Assembly (NCBI GenBank): GCA_020853975.1 | Contig: JADYXW010000057.1 | Coordinates: 1-49,342 of the forward strand | Reading direction: 5' to 3' | DNA from: Phycisphaerales bacterium | GTDB taxonomy: Bacteria; Planctomycetota; Phycisphaerae; Phycisphaerales; UBA1924 | Length of the DNA: 49,342 bases | In this document: piece by piece, positions 24,980 to 33,554 of the stretch | How the letters are laid out: every line of letters begins with the position of its first letter | How positions within the stretch are numbered: the stretch's first letter is position 1 | Program-made: the position numbers and the translations under genes | Notes under the pieces: generated by a model | The model's input: the letters and a program-made list of their open reading frames with translations, nothing else | What the model was told of the DNA's origin: nothing | The model's database searches: none

Positions 24980-26028
24980 GGATCGCACGCTCGCTCGAAC
25001 TTGCCGCTTCGGGCCGCCGGGGCTTCTCGCTCGTGGAGGTGCTCATCGCGGTCGTGGTGCTCTCACTGGGTCTTCTGGGGCTCGCGGCAGTCTTTCCGGT
25101 GGTCGTCACGCAGCAGCGCCGCGCCTCGGACAGTGTCCAGGGCGTCTCGCTCGAACGCACCGCGGGCGAGGCCCTGCTCAACGACACGCGTCTCACGCAG
25201 CCCTCGTATGGCCCGCTAGTCACCCCCGACAACCGGCTCGGTTGGGACATGCTCATCGGCGACACCGCCTGGTCCGACCGGGAGCAGTGGGTCCTCGCCG
25301 AGGACACCGACACCTCCAGCCCGCTCGAGTATGCCGGGGGCCAACTCAACTTCCGTGCGGGCACCACCCTGCGGCACTCGATGCCAGCGGTCCAGCGGGT
25401 GAACCCGAAGACCGAGTCCGCCGGCGGAGGGACGGACCCCAAGTACGTCTGGGACTTTGTCGCTCGCCGCGTCGATGCCGGGTTTGATCTTGGCGACGCG
25501 GGCCCCTCCCAGGCCGAGCAGCGCGCCGCGATGGAGGACGACAACGTCCAGGTCGCGATCTTCATCCGCCGCATCGACTCGGCAATCCGCAAGGGCAACA
25601 ACTCGCTGCTCTCGCTCATCCGAAGCGGGGCGGTGCTTCCGGTCTCCGTCTCTCCCGTCACCGAGGCGCCGACCAACGACGGGCGGGGTGTCTATTCCGA
25701 AATCCGCCGGATCGACTTCCGCCGCGTCAACGGCACGCAGGGACGCCAGATTTCTCTCGACCCCACCAACAGCCTCCCGCAGCTCCGGGGGTTGGCGGCG
25801 ATCCCCGGGCAGCAGTTTGTGGACCAGCTCGGCGTCGTGCACCGGGTGGTGGGGGTCGTCCCCAGCACCGTGCCCGACGAGCTGATCGTGCGGATCGAGC
25901 CCGCACTCTCGCCCAAGGTTGACGTGTTCAACCAGACTCAGGGCGGGGGCGAAATGCACATGCTCTTCACCCCGCAGTCGCCCCTGGGCGTCCGCGTCAT
26001 CACCATCAGCCGCAAGACCCTGTCCTAG
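24976..26028 (+). CDS. Prepilin-type protein in the GspI/PilV position (enlarged)
   Basis: The 350-residue protein has the signal GRRG|FSLVEVLIAVVVLSLGLLGL with G16 and Glu+5. The GxxLVEVLIAvvvLslGLLGLA pattern is that of GspI/PilV. The helix continues with QQRRASDSVQGVSLERTAGEALLND. GspI is usually about 120-130 residues; the large C-terminal domain here (for example IRRIDFRRVNGTQGRQISLD and ELIVRIEPALSPKVDVF) is unassigned. ATG 24976 overlaps the previous stop as ATGA and has GGAGG seven bases upstream. The GspJ-like gene follows 18 bases later. In T2SS, GspI, J and K form the tip complex, which this gene order suggests. Confidence 0.83.
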   Translation: MRIARSLELAASGRRGFSLVEVLIAVVVLSLGLLGLAAVFPVVVTQQRRASDSVQGVSLERTAGEALLNDTRLTQPSYGPLVTPDNRLGWDMLIGDTAWSDREQWVLAEDTDTSSPLEYAGGQLNFRAGTTLRHSMPAVQRVNPKTESAGGGTDPKYVWDFVARRVDAGFDLGDAGPSQAEQRAAMEDDNVQVAIFIRRIDSAIRKGNNSLLSLIRSGAVLPVSVSPVTEAPTNDGRGVYSEIRRIDFRRVNGTQGRQISLDPTNSLPQLRGLAAIPGQQFVDQLGVVHRVVGVVPSTVPDELIVRIEPALSPKVDVFNQTQGGGEMHMLFTPQSPLGVRVITISRKTLS

Positions 26029-26046
26029 CCCCGGAGGCGCGTCGCG

Positions 26047-27873
26047 ATGAGCCAGAGCACACGCAGAAAGCTTCGAGGGAACGAGCCGCTCGCACTCGCG
26101 AGCGCCGCGGGACGTGGCTTCACGCTGATGGAGATGGTGGTCGCGGTCGCTGCGGTCGCGCTGATCTCCGTGGGCCTCGCCGCCATCTTCGACGCGGTCG
26201 GCAAGACCGTCTCGGGCGGGCGTCGCGTGAGCGTGCTGAACACGTACGCCGGCCTGATGGAGGCCCGGCTCCGGCGCGACTTTGAGCGAATGTCGCGCGA
26301 GGGATTCCTCATGGTCCGCCAGCAGTGGGCCAACGACGGCGTGGGGCGGCTCGCCGTCCCGGTGGCGGACTCGCAGCGCCAGGCCGATTGGCGCGAGCGC
26401 CGCGTCGACGAGATTCTGTTCTTCACCAAGGGCAAGTCCGAGTCCGCCAGACTCCCCGTCGGCATCGACCCGGTTTCCGGCACGCCCCTCATCGCAAGCG
26501 GTGAAGCCTCGCGCATCTACTACGGCCATGGCCAGCGCGTGGGCGCCTCCAACGCCGCGTTCAGCATCCCCGGCATCGGCGACCTCAACCCGCCGGCTGT
26601 TTCGGGTGAGCCCGTGGTGGCCCTGGGCGTTCCGTTCGTCGCCGACCCGTCGCAGAACCCCAACTACTACGCCGGTGGCTGGACGCTGCTGCGTCACGAG
26701 ACCGTGCTCGCCCGCTCCCGCGCCTCGGCAGGGGCCGCGGGCGACTTCCGGGGCCTGCTCGGCGCGAATCAGCCCCCGCTCGGCGACCCGAGCTCACTCG
26801 ACAGCGACGTGCAGGTCGGGGGCCAGCCCGCCGCGCCCGGCATCTTCCGGTCCCACAACCGGTGGTTCCCGGGCGGGGCGGGCGCGCCGCTCCCCTCGTG
26901 GATGCACCCCGCGAGCCCAAACCCAGCCTCGATGCTGACCCCCAGGTTCGCCTCGGGCCTCATCGACATCGCGACGACGGACCTCGAGGAAATCCGCTGG
27001 TGGGTCACGGGCGGCACGCTCCTGCCCGGTCGGATCGAGGACCCCGCCACGCCCGCGAACCTGATCTACCCGAACAGGCGCATGGCGAGCAGCCCGGTCG
27101 CGTTCACGTCGAACCCGCCGCCCCTCACGCAGCGCGACCTCGCCGGCAACCCGATCGACTGGCAGCACGCATGGATGGACGACGCGTGGCCCACGCAGTC
27201 CGCGGTGCTCCCCGCGGGCAACACGCCCGAGTACAACCCTGCGCCGTCCGCGGTCCCGGGCACCTCCAACGCTCTGGACCCCTCCGGCGCGCGGACTCGC
27301 TACGAGCCCCAGTCGCCCGACCTGTTCGGAGAGATCGCCGCGGGCAACCTCTATGGCCGGGCCGACCAGCTCCTGCTCACCGCCAGCAACTTCGTTCCCC
27401 GCTGCAGCGAGTTCATCGTCGAGTGGTCATTCGGCGACACGGACCCGAACTTCACGAACAGCGAGCCCGTGTGGTTCGGTCTTCCCCGCAATCCGGGCGC
27501 GGTGGGCGAGACCTATCCGTACCCGTACGCCAGCCAGGGCCGCGGGAACTGGGTTGTGCACACCCGCCCACTTCGCGTCAAGGGTGGCAACGCCCTCGCC
27601 ACAGTCTCCGACCGGCTCATCTATGGCTTTTCGCCGGACGAGGCCTCGCTCGTGTGCACGAGCTTCTTCGGCTACACAGACCCATCCCTGCCTTCCACGT
27701 CCGACACCGACAGCGATGGGCAGATCGACAACCTCAGCCCCCTGCGGCCCCAGCCCTGGCCCTGGCCCCGGCTGATCCGCGTCACCATCGTGCTCTCCGA
27801 TCCTCAGGACCCCACCATCGAGAGCGCCTTCCAGTACATCTTCACCACCCCGGCGGACCCGGGCTCCAACTGA
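26047..27873 (+). CDS. Prepilin-type protein in the GspJ/PilW position (enlarged, calcium loop)
   Basis: The 608-residue protein has a prepilin signal after a 24-residue basic leader: AGRG|FTLMEMVVAVAAVALISVGL, with Glu+5 at residue 29. The next helix, LNTYAGLMEARLRRDFERMS, matches the GspJ/PilW pattern ending in RRDFxxM. GspJ is normally about 200 residues, so about 400 are extra. At residue 553 the sequence DTDSDGQIDN is an EF-hand-like calcium loop. The long middle is rich in Pro, Asn and Gly with few charged clusters, like an extracellular beta-rich domain. GGAGG upstream of ATG 26047 supports the start. It lies between the GspI- and GspK-like genes and may form part of a large fibre tip. 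Confidence 0.83.
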   Translation: MSQSTRRKLRGNEPLALASAAGRGFTLMEMVVAVAAVALISVGLAAIFDAVGKTVSGGRRVSVLNTYAGLMEARLRRDFERMSREGFLMVRQQWANDGVGRLAVPVADSQRQADWRERRVDEILFFTKGKSESARLPVGIDPVSGTPLIASGEASRIYYGHGQRVGASNAAFSIPGIGDLNPPAVSGEPVVALGVPFVADPSQNPNYYAGGWTLLRHETVLARSRASAGAAGDFRGLLGANQPPLGDPSSLDSDVQVGGQPAAPGIFRSHNRWFPGGAGAPLPSWMHPASPNPASMLTPRFASGLIDIATTDLEEIRWWVTGGTLLPGRIEDPATPANLIYPNRRMASSPVAFTSNPPPLTQRDLAGNPIDWQHAWMDDAWPTQSAVLPAGNTPEYNPAPSAVPGTSNALDPSGARTRYEPQSPDLFGEIAAGNLYGRADQLLLTASNFVPRCSEFIVEWSFGDTDPNFTNSEPVWFGLPRNPGAVGETYPYPYASQGRGNWVVHTRPLRVKGGNALATVSDRLIYGFSPDEASLVCTSFFGYTDPSLPSTSDTDSDGQIDNLSPLRPQPWPWPRLIRVTIVLSDPQDPTIESAFQYIFTTPADPGSN

Positions 27874-27936
27874 CCCACCGCACGTGCACACGCGCGACGC
27901 CCCGGGGGCGAGCGCGCGACGGACAGGAGGCCACGC

Positions 27937-30900
27937 ATGGAACGCACGACCGAACACCCCACCGAGCAGCGGCCCTCAGGTCGCCTTGCCGGAATCATCC
28001 GCTCGCTCGCCGGCTCGACCGCCGGCTGGAAGCGGTCCCGCCGTGGCTCGTTCCTCGTCATGGTCGTGGGCACGCTCGCTCTGCTCTCGGTCTTTGCGAT
28101 CCTCTACGTCTCGATCGGCTCGCAGGACCTCCGCGCCAAAGCCGCCACCGTCCACCGCGAGAACCTCGACAGCGTCCCGGAGCAGTTCCGCGACTACCTC
28201 GCGAACGACATCATCGCCAGGGACGCGACCGCCGTCTGGGTCGATCGCATCGCGCTCGCAGCCGGCGCGCAGGGCATCCGCCCGCGCCGTGAGGCCACCG
28301 ACTACCCGTCCATCGACTGGAGCAGGCGCAGCGATGTTCCCGTCGACCCCGGGCTCCCCGGGTTCGACGCGGCACAGGTCTTCACGCCCGTCGGCGACTA
28401 CGTCCCCGCCCTGGTGCTCACCGATCAGCGCGGGTGCCTGCCCACCGACCCTTGGCTTGCGTCCACCGAGCCGACCTACCTCTCCTATCTGATCCCCGGC
28501 TCGCCCAACGCCACCGATCCGGACGAGCACTACCTCCGCCGCACGGACTGGGCGAACATCTCGAACGTCGCGCCCGATGGCCGCTTCGTCAACTTCAACA
28601 ACCTTCGCGGCAACTTCCGGGCCTCTCACGCCCTGATGACGCAGAACCTCCGGGTGTGGGACGCGACCGGCGCGGTCTCGAACTCCACCTTCTTCCCGGG
28701 TGTGAATCTCGACGCCGACATTCCGGCGCACTTCTCTTCCTACCAGCTCGGCGCCTTCCGCCCCATCGTCGATTCCGCCGGCCTTACCCCCGCCAGCCCG
28801 TACTTCCCCGCCTATCAGTGGTGCGATACCGATGGCGACGGCATGTACGACGCCCGCTGGTTCGAGATGCTCCAGTACCAGGACCGCTCAGTCACCGGCG
28901 CCGGCGCGCTCTTCGAGTCTCTCATCGAGAGCGACGACTCGGTCCGCTGGTTCTTCGCCACACGCGTCGTCGACCTCTCTGGCCTGGTCAACGTCAACAC
29001 CTCGGGCGACTTCCGTGCGGCGCCGACGATCGCGGCCCCCGCGGGCGTGGGCGGCACCGCCGAGATCGACCTCCGCCGCCTCCTGACGCTCCGCGACGCC
29101 TACGACGACAACGGCGCCACGCCCAGCGCGCCCGGCATCGGTTACGACGGGCTGACCGCGGACACCTCGCTCGGCACCTGGGACTACCGGGGCCAGTACA
29201 CCCAGGCCGCGGCGGAATCCGTCGGTCGGTTCTCGTACGACGCCATCCGCTTCTCCCTGGCCATGGGCGCTCCTCTGCCGTCGACCGCACCCAGCGGCGT
29301 GCTCCTGGCTGGTCCGAACCTGCTGGCCAACTCCCAGGCCGGGTTCCTTTCCACCGGCGTCAACGCCGCGGAGTACGACCTGCTGAGCCCGACGATCCCG
29401 CTCGCGGCGACACCCGAGCTTCGCCGCAAGGAGTACGGGCGCCGGGCGGGCCTCTCGTTTGAGGCCTTCCGCTCCACGTGGACCGAGTCCCCCGGCACGA
29501 CAAACCCGGAACTCCGGCTGTTCGGCGCCTTTGGCATCGATGATCAGGCCGAGTTGCTCACGTTCTGGGGCAGCAATGACGCCAGCGTGACCTCCGCGCT
29601 CGAGGGTGTCCTGGGCGCCCGGGACAACACCAGCACCACGTCACCCAACCTCCTCGCCTTCAGCCCGCTGCGTGACAATCGCTCCGCGCAGGCCGAGCGC
29701 CGCGCCAACACGCTTCCGCTCCCCGCCGCCGTGACTTCGGAGATCATGACGCACGCCGCCAGCGATGTCCGCCGGCACCTCACCACCATCAGCGGCGGCC
29801 GTCCACTCCGCTCCGCCCTCGACGCGACCTCCGCACGCCTTACCAGCGGCGAGCTCAAGCTCGACCTCGCCGAACTCCTGGAAACCAACTCCTCTCGCTC
29901 GGTGTTCTTCGGCCTTGCGGACGCGCTCGCCCCCTTCGCCTATGTCCGCGACGCCTGGGACGCGCCCAGCACCGCCACGCACCAGACGTACGCCACTGCG
30001 TTCTACGGCAACCGTGGTCCGGAGCTCGCGCTCCACGTCGCGGGGCACATGGCCGCGAACATGCGGGATCTCTACGACTACGACCAGCCCTGGACTGGCA
30101 CCACCAACCCCAACACCTCCCCGGACACAAACCCCAACCAGACTGTCTTCACGCTCGTCCTGAGCGACGACGCCATCGACCGCTCCGACCCGCAGAACCC
30201 GGTCGTCAACAGTTCCTACCAGCCCGACCTCTTCCCCGGCATGCGCACGGGCCGGCGCGACTACTTCTACCTCAACCAGGGCATTACCCCGGGCGCAGGC
30301 TCGGACGACTACCTGGGTGATTCGTCCAGCGCCCTGCACGCGCCCATTCTCAATGTCTACGGCGTCGAGCCCCAGCCCTTCATCACCGGGATGTCCACCT
30401 GCACCGTCTACACCGACTCGCCCAACGGCGACGACGAGGCCGGTGATGGTCGCACCACCGCCACCATCGATGGCTCCGTCGCCGAGGACAACAAGGACTT
30501 CCTCTACCGCGCGGTCGCCATCCAGATCACCAACCCTTTCGACCAGGAGATCAGCCTCTCCACGGGCTCGCCGGGCAGCGTCACCGCGGAGTACTACCTG
30601 CGGCTGAACCTCACCGGCACACCCATGGCATACCTCGCGGGCGGCATCGACACCACAAACCTCTCGGTGCTCACGCCCGTCTCCATCGAGCCCCGCAGCT
30701 CCGTGGTGCTCCTCATCCTGAGCGCGCCTCTGTCGGACATCCTTGCCCGCGTGCAGGACAACGACCCGGGCGCGGGCACGCTCACCGAGCAGTCGCTCTT
30801 CAAGAACATCGTAGCGAACAACATGGAGGACACCCTCCGCCGCATGTCCGGCGTCTACTGGATCCCCGAGCTCGATCCTCTTACCGGCGCGACCACATTC

Positions 30901-32874
30901 CCAGCGGCCGTCGGTCCCGTCATCACTACCGACACCCCCGTCGTGGAGCTGTGGCGTGCCCGAACCGCCGACCGCGTTGCCGGCCAGACCACGGGCGATC
31001 AGCTCATCGACCGGATGCGCATGCCCGCGGGCGCGGACCTCGACCGCCGCCTTCCCTCGGGGCAGAACGACATCGCGGGCTCCGACCCCGACGACGACGG
31101 GCTGACGATCACGGTCTGGGCGAATGTGCGGCGTCCCGCCGACCCCTCGGGCACCGGGGCGTTCACCGCCGGTCGGTTCAAGGAGCCCCAGGGCTGCTTC
31201 CCCGCGTTCTGCATGGAGCCCAAGTACACCGACGCCGCAAACCCCAACGGCACCACCTGGAACATCGCCGACGACGACAATGTTTCGCTGGCCTCGCTCA
31301 GCATGTCGGACTTCGACGGCGCGGGCCGCAAGCACGGCAATCGCCAGAGCATGGGCGCCTGGCGCGCCGCGATGGTGAGCGCGCCGGTTGTCCCGGCCAT
31401 GGGCACCTACCCCGGCGCTCACAGCGCGACGGACTACTTCGGCGCCTCCATGGCCTCCAGCTCTCCCAACGACCCGGCGCGGCGAACGCCGCAACCCTTC
31501 TTCGCGGCGACCGAGGGCTACGAGGACCACTACCCGCTGCTGGCGATCGACAACCGCCGCTTCCGCCGCCCTTCGGACCCGGCGAACGCCGCGTCCGCCC
31601 AGGTCAGCGGGCTGCGCGTCGCGGACATCCTGCTCGCGCAGGGCATCGGTCCAATGTGGGCGCCCGTCAGCACGACAGGTGCCGCCTACGACACCACCAA
31701 CGAGATGGAGATGCGCAAGAGCTGGACGACCCTCGCCGAGTCGATGGCCGCGGCGATGGGCTTCGAGCGATTCGACCAGCTTGACACCAGCGACCTGACC
31801 AAGCTCGACCCGATCGGGCTCTACGCGCCGCGCGCGTTCGGGACCGAGTTCGCGTTCCCGCTCGACCGCGGGCACCTGTGGCTCGACCGCTTCACACCCT
31901 TCCTGGACACCAACCAGGATGGCGACTTCGACGCCGGGTCCGACATCCGTGGCGGACTCGAGGTCCCTGCCGCCGCCGCCATCTTCGATGTCTTCGATAT
32001 CTTCGGCCCCGGCGAGCGCACGCTCACCTCGCTCGTCCCGGGCCGCGTGAACATCAACACCGCGACCCTCCCCGTGCTCCGGACGCTCCCGATGGTGAGC
32101 CCGATGACCGGCGTCAACCCGGAGAACTCGCAGAACAACTGGTGGTGGGCCGGCCCCAACAACTTCTCCACCGACGTGGACCTTGCCGTCTCGCTGCAGG
32201 CGTACCGTGAGCGGATCGCGATGGTGAAGCGATTCCCCAGCCGGGGCACCGCGACGCCCTTTGAGTTGTCCTTCCTCGACGGGCCTGTCGGCACCCCGTC
32301 GCCCCTGCCCCCGGAGGGTCGTCTCGCGGAGTACGTCGGGCTGACCGGGCGGAGCGCCGCGACGCAGGTCGATCGCCTGACCGCCGCGGGTGTCAGCGAG
32401 TGGCCGGGCTTCCGCACCCTTGGCGAGGTGCTCCTGCCGCGCCAGCGGGATGCGACCCCCGAGTCCGCCGGCTGGAACTCCAACGTGGACTTCCTGGGTC
32501 GCAACAACGCATTCGCCGCCTCCAACGGCAGCCCGGACAACGACGACCGCGCGGGAGTCAACTCCCTCATCATCCAGCCCGACCCGGCGCTGCCCAACAC
32601 GATCCAGACCGACGACGTCCGCGACGACTACGCGGAGCAACTCGCCGCGGCCCAGGGCATCCTCTCGACCACGACCACCCGCAGCGACATCTTCGCCGCG
32701 TGGTTTGTGGTCGCGGGGTTCAAGGAGGGCGACGTTGCGTACCTGGGGGCCTCCGACCAGGTGACTCCGTCCATCAAACGTCGCTTCCTCATGATCGTCG
32801 ACCGCTCCAACGTCGTGAAGGCGGGCGACAAGCCCACGATCCTCTACTTCAAGGAACTCCCGGTCGAGAACTGA
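27937..32874 (+). CDS. Giant GspK/PilX-like protein (1645 residues)
   Basis: The N-terminus has a basic leader, SRRG|SFLVMVVGTLALLSVFAIL, with G37 before the helix and Met in place of Glu+5; absence of Glu+5 is typical of GspK. At residue 1372 NINTATLPVLRTLP matches the GspK core motif (N-x-N-T-A...vLraLP), followed by a second candidate helix. EF-hand-like loops occur at residue 297 (DTDGDGMYD) and 1324 (DTNQDGDFD). GspK is normally about 320 residues, so this is roughly five times larger, with unassigned extracellular text between. GspK caps the T2SS pseudopilus; here the cap would be very large. GGAGG six bases before ATG 27937 supports the start. The frame is intact throughout. Confidence 0.82.
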   Translation: MERTTEHPTEQRPSGRLAGIIRSLAGSTAGWKRSRRGSFLVMVVGTLALLSVFAILYVSIGSQDLRAKAATVHRENLDSVPEQFRDYLANDIIARDATAVWVDRIALAAGAQGIRPRREATDYPSIDWSRRSDVPVDPGLPGFDAAQVFTPVGDYVPALVLTDQRGCLPTDPWLASTEPTYLSYLIPGSPNATDPDEHYLRRTDWANISNVAPDGRFVNFNNLRGNFRASHALMTQNLRVWDATGAVSNSTFFPGVNLDADIPAHFSSYQLGAFRPIVDSAGLTPASPYFPAYQWCDTDGDGMYDARWFEMLQYQDRSVTGAGALFESLIESDDSVRWFFATRVVDLSGLVNVNTSGDFRAAPTIAAPAGVGGTAEIDLRRLLTLRDAYDDNGATPSAPGIGYDGLTADTSLGTWDYRGQYTQAAAESVGRFSYDAIRFSLAMGAPLPSTAPSGVLLAGPNLLANSQAGFLSTGVNAAEYDLLSPTIPLAATPELRRKEYGRRAGLSFEAFRSTWTESPGTTNPELRLFGAFGIDDQAELLTFWGSNDASVTSALEGVLGARDNTSTTSPNLLAFSPLRDNRSAQAERRANTLPLPAAVTSEIMTHAASDVRRHLTTISGGRPLRSALDATSARLTSGELKLDLAELLETNSSRSVFFGLADALAPFAYVRDAWDAPSTATHQTYATAFYGNRGPELALHVAGHMAANMRDLYDYDQPWTGTTNPNTSPDTNPNQTVFTLVLSDDAIDRSDPQNPVVNSSYQPDLFPGMRTGRRDYFYLNQGITPGAGSDDYLGDSSSALHAPILNVYGVEPQPFITGMSTCTVYTDSPNGDDEAGDGRTTATIDGSVAEDNKDFLYRAVAIQITNPFDQEISLSTGSPGSVTAEYYLRLNLTGTPMAYLAGGIDTTNLSVLTPVSIEPRSSVVLLILSAPLSDILARVQDNDPGAGTLTEQSLFKNIVANNMEDTLRRMSGVYWIPELDPLTGATTFPAAVGPVITTDTPVVELWRARTADRVAGQTTGDQLIDRMRMPAGADLDRRLPSGQNDIAGSDPDDDGLTITVWANVRRPADPSGTGAFTAGRFKEPQGCFPAFCMEPKYTDAANPNGTTWNIADDDNVSLASLSMSDFDGAGRKHGNRQSMGAWRAAMVSAPVVPAMGTYPGAHSATDYFGASMASSSPNDPARRTPQPFFAATEGYEDHYPLLAIDNRRFRRPSDPANAASAQVSGLRVADILLAQGIGPMWAPVSTTGAAYDTTNEMEMRKSWTTLAESMAAAMGFERFDQLDTSDLTKLDPIGLYAPRAFGTEFAFPLDRGHLWLDRFTPFLDTNQDGDFDAGSDIRGGLEVPAAAAIFDVFDIFGPGERTLTSLVPGRVNINTATLPVLRTLPMVSPMTGVNPENSQNNWWWAGPNNFSTDVDLAVSLQAYRERIAMVKRFPSRGTATPFELSFLDGPVGTPSPLPPEGRLAEYVGLTGRSAATQVDRLTAAGVSEWPGFRTLGEVLLPRQRDATPESAGWNSNVDFLGRNNAFAASNGSPDNDDRAGVNSLIIQPDPALPNTIQTDDVRDDYAEQLAAAQGILSTTTTRSDIFAAWFVVAGFKEGDVAYLGASDQVTPSIKRRFLMIVDRSNVVKAGDKPTILYFKELPVEN

Positions 32875-32897
32875 CCGCCACTTCCAGTCAGCCCCCA

Positions 32898-32936
32898 CCC
32901 TCCGACCGGGGTGTTCCCGGCGGGGGGTTTTTTGTT
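32898..32936 (+). terminator. Rho-independent terminator after the gspE-K operon
   Basis: A GC-rich hairpin, with its 5' arm around CCTCCGACCGGGG and its 3' arm CCCGGCGGGGGG (one 2-base internal loop), is followed directly by TTTTTTGTT. It begins about 24 bases after the stop of the 1645-residue gene and is the best intrinsic terminator in the window. It closes the operon that starts at the promoters near 19514. Confidence 0.8.
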
Positions 32937-32983
32937 GAAACCCTCGGGCCGCGGTCCGCGCCCCGCCCTCCGTCGCCCGCGGA

Positions 32984-32989
32984 TACCCT
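32984..32989 (+). promoter_or_regulatory. -10-like TACCCT upstream of hpt
   Basis: GGATACCCT ends ten bases before ATG 33000, and no Shine-Dalgarno motif lies between. It predicts a leader of only a few bases. The spacing is looser than at the other leaderless candidates, so it is less certain. Confidence 0.35.
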
Positions 32990-32999
32990 GCTTGCTTCC

Positions 33000-33554
33000 A
33001 TGCTGCGCGACATCGAACGCGTGCTGATCGACCGGGCCTCCATCGACCGCAGGGTCGACGAGCTGGGCCGCGCAATCGTCGCGGACCTTTCGCGCGACGG
33101 CGCCGCGGGGGAGGACTCCGAGCTTGTCATCGTTCCCATCCTCACGGGCGCGATGATCCTCGTTGCCGACCTCATCCGGCACCTCCCGCTCAAGCTCCGG
33201 CTCGAACTCGCGGGCGTTTCCTCCTATCCCGGGACCAGCATGGAGAGCAAGGGCGCCTCCATGAAGCACGACCTCCCGGGAACCCTGGGGGGAAAGCACG
33301 TCCTGATCGTGGACGACATCCTCGACAGCGGCCAGACGCTTGACCTTGTAGCGCGCCTGGTCCGCGACATGAAGCCCGCCAGCCTCCGCACCTGCGTCCT
33401 CCTCCGAAAGCCCGGAAAGGCCAAGGTCAACTTCACGCCGGACTATGTCGGATTTGACATCCCCGACGAGTTCGTCGTCGGCTACGGCCTGGACTACGGC
33501 GGCTACTACCGCAACTACCCGGAGATCGCCACCCTCAAACCGGAGGCGCGTTGA
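33000..33554 (+). CDS. hpt: Hypoxanthine phosphoribosyltransferase
   Basis: The 184-residue enzyme converts hypoxanthine or guanine plus PRPP to IMP or GMP in purine salvage. The PRPP loop is clear: HVLIVDDILDSGQTLD, with D105 and D106. Other family marks are IVPILTGAMILVADLIRHL, the flexible-loop SYPGTSMES, and YVGFDIPDEFVVGYGLDY with GYYRNYPEIATL. ATG 33000 gives the normal length and has no ribosome site, but a -10-like TACCCT ten bases upstream. The stop overlaps the TTG start of the PH-CoaE gene, so the two are translationally coupled. This pairing with CoaE has no obvious metabolic reason. Confidence 0.95.
   Translation: MLRDIERVLIDRASIDRRVDELGRAIVADLSRDGAAGEDSELVIVPILTGAMILVADLIRHLPLKLRLELAGVSSYPGTSMESKGASMKHDLPGTLGGKHVLIVDDILDSGQTLDLVARLVRDMKPASLRTCVLLRKPGKAKVNFTPDYVGFDIPDEFVVGYGLDYGGYYRNYPEIATLKPEAR

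Noticed and set aside
29641..33075. A 1144-residue open frame on the minus strand opposite the giant GspK-like gene
   Set aside because: It is the mirror of a high-GC coding strand: no domain, Arg/Val/Gly-rich text, and the plus strand has a clear signal, domain motifs and ribosome site.
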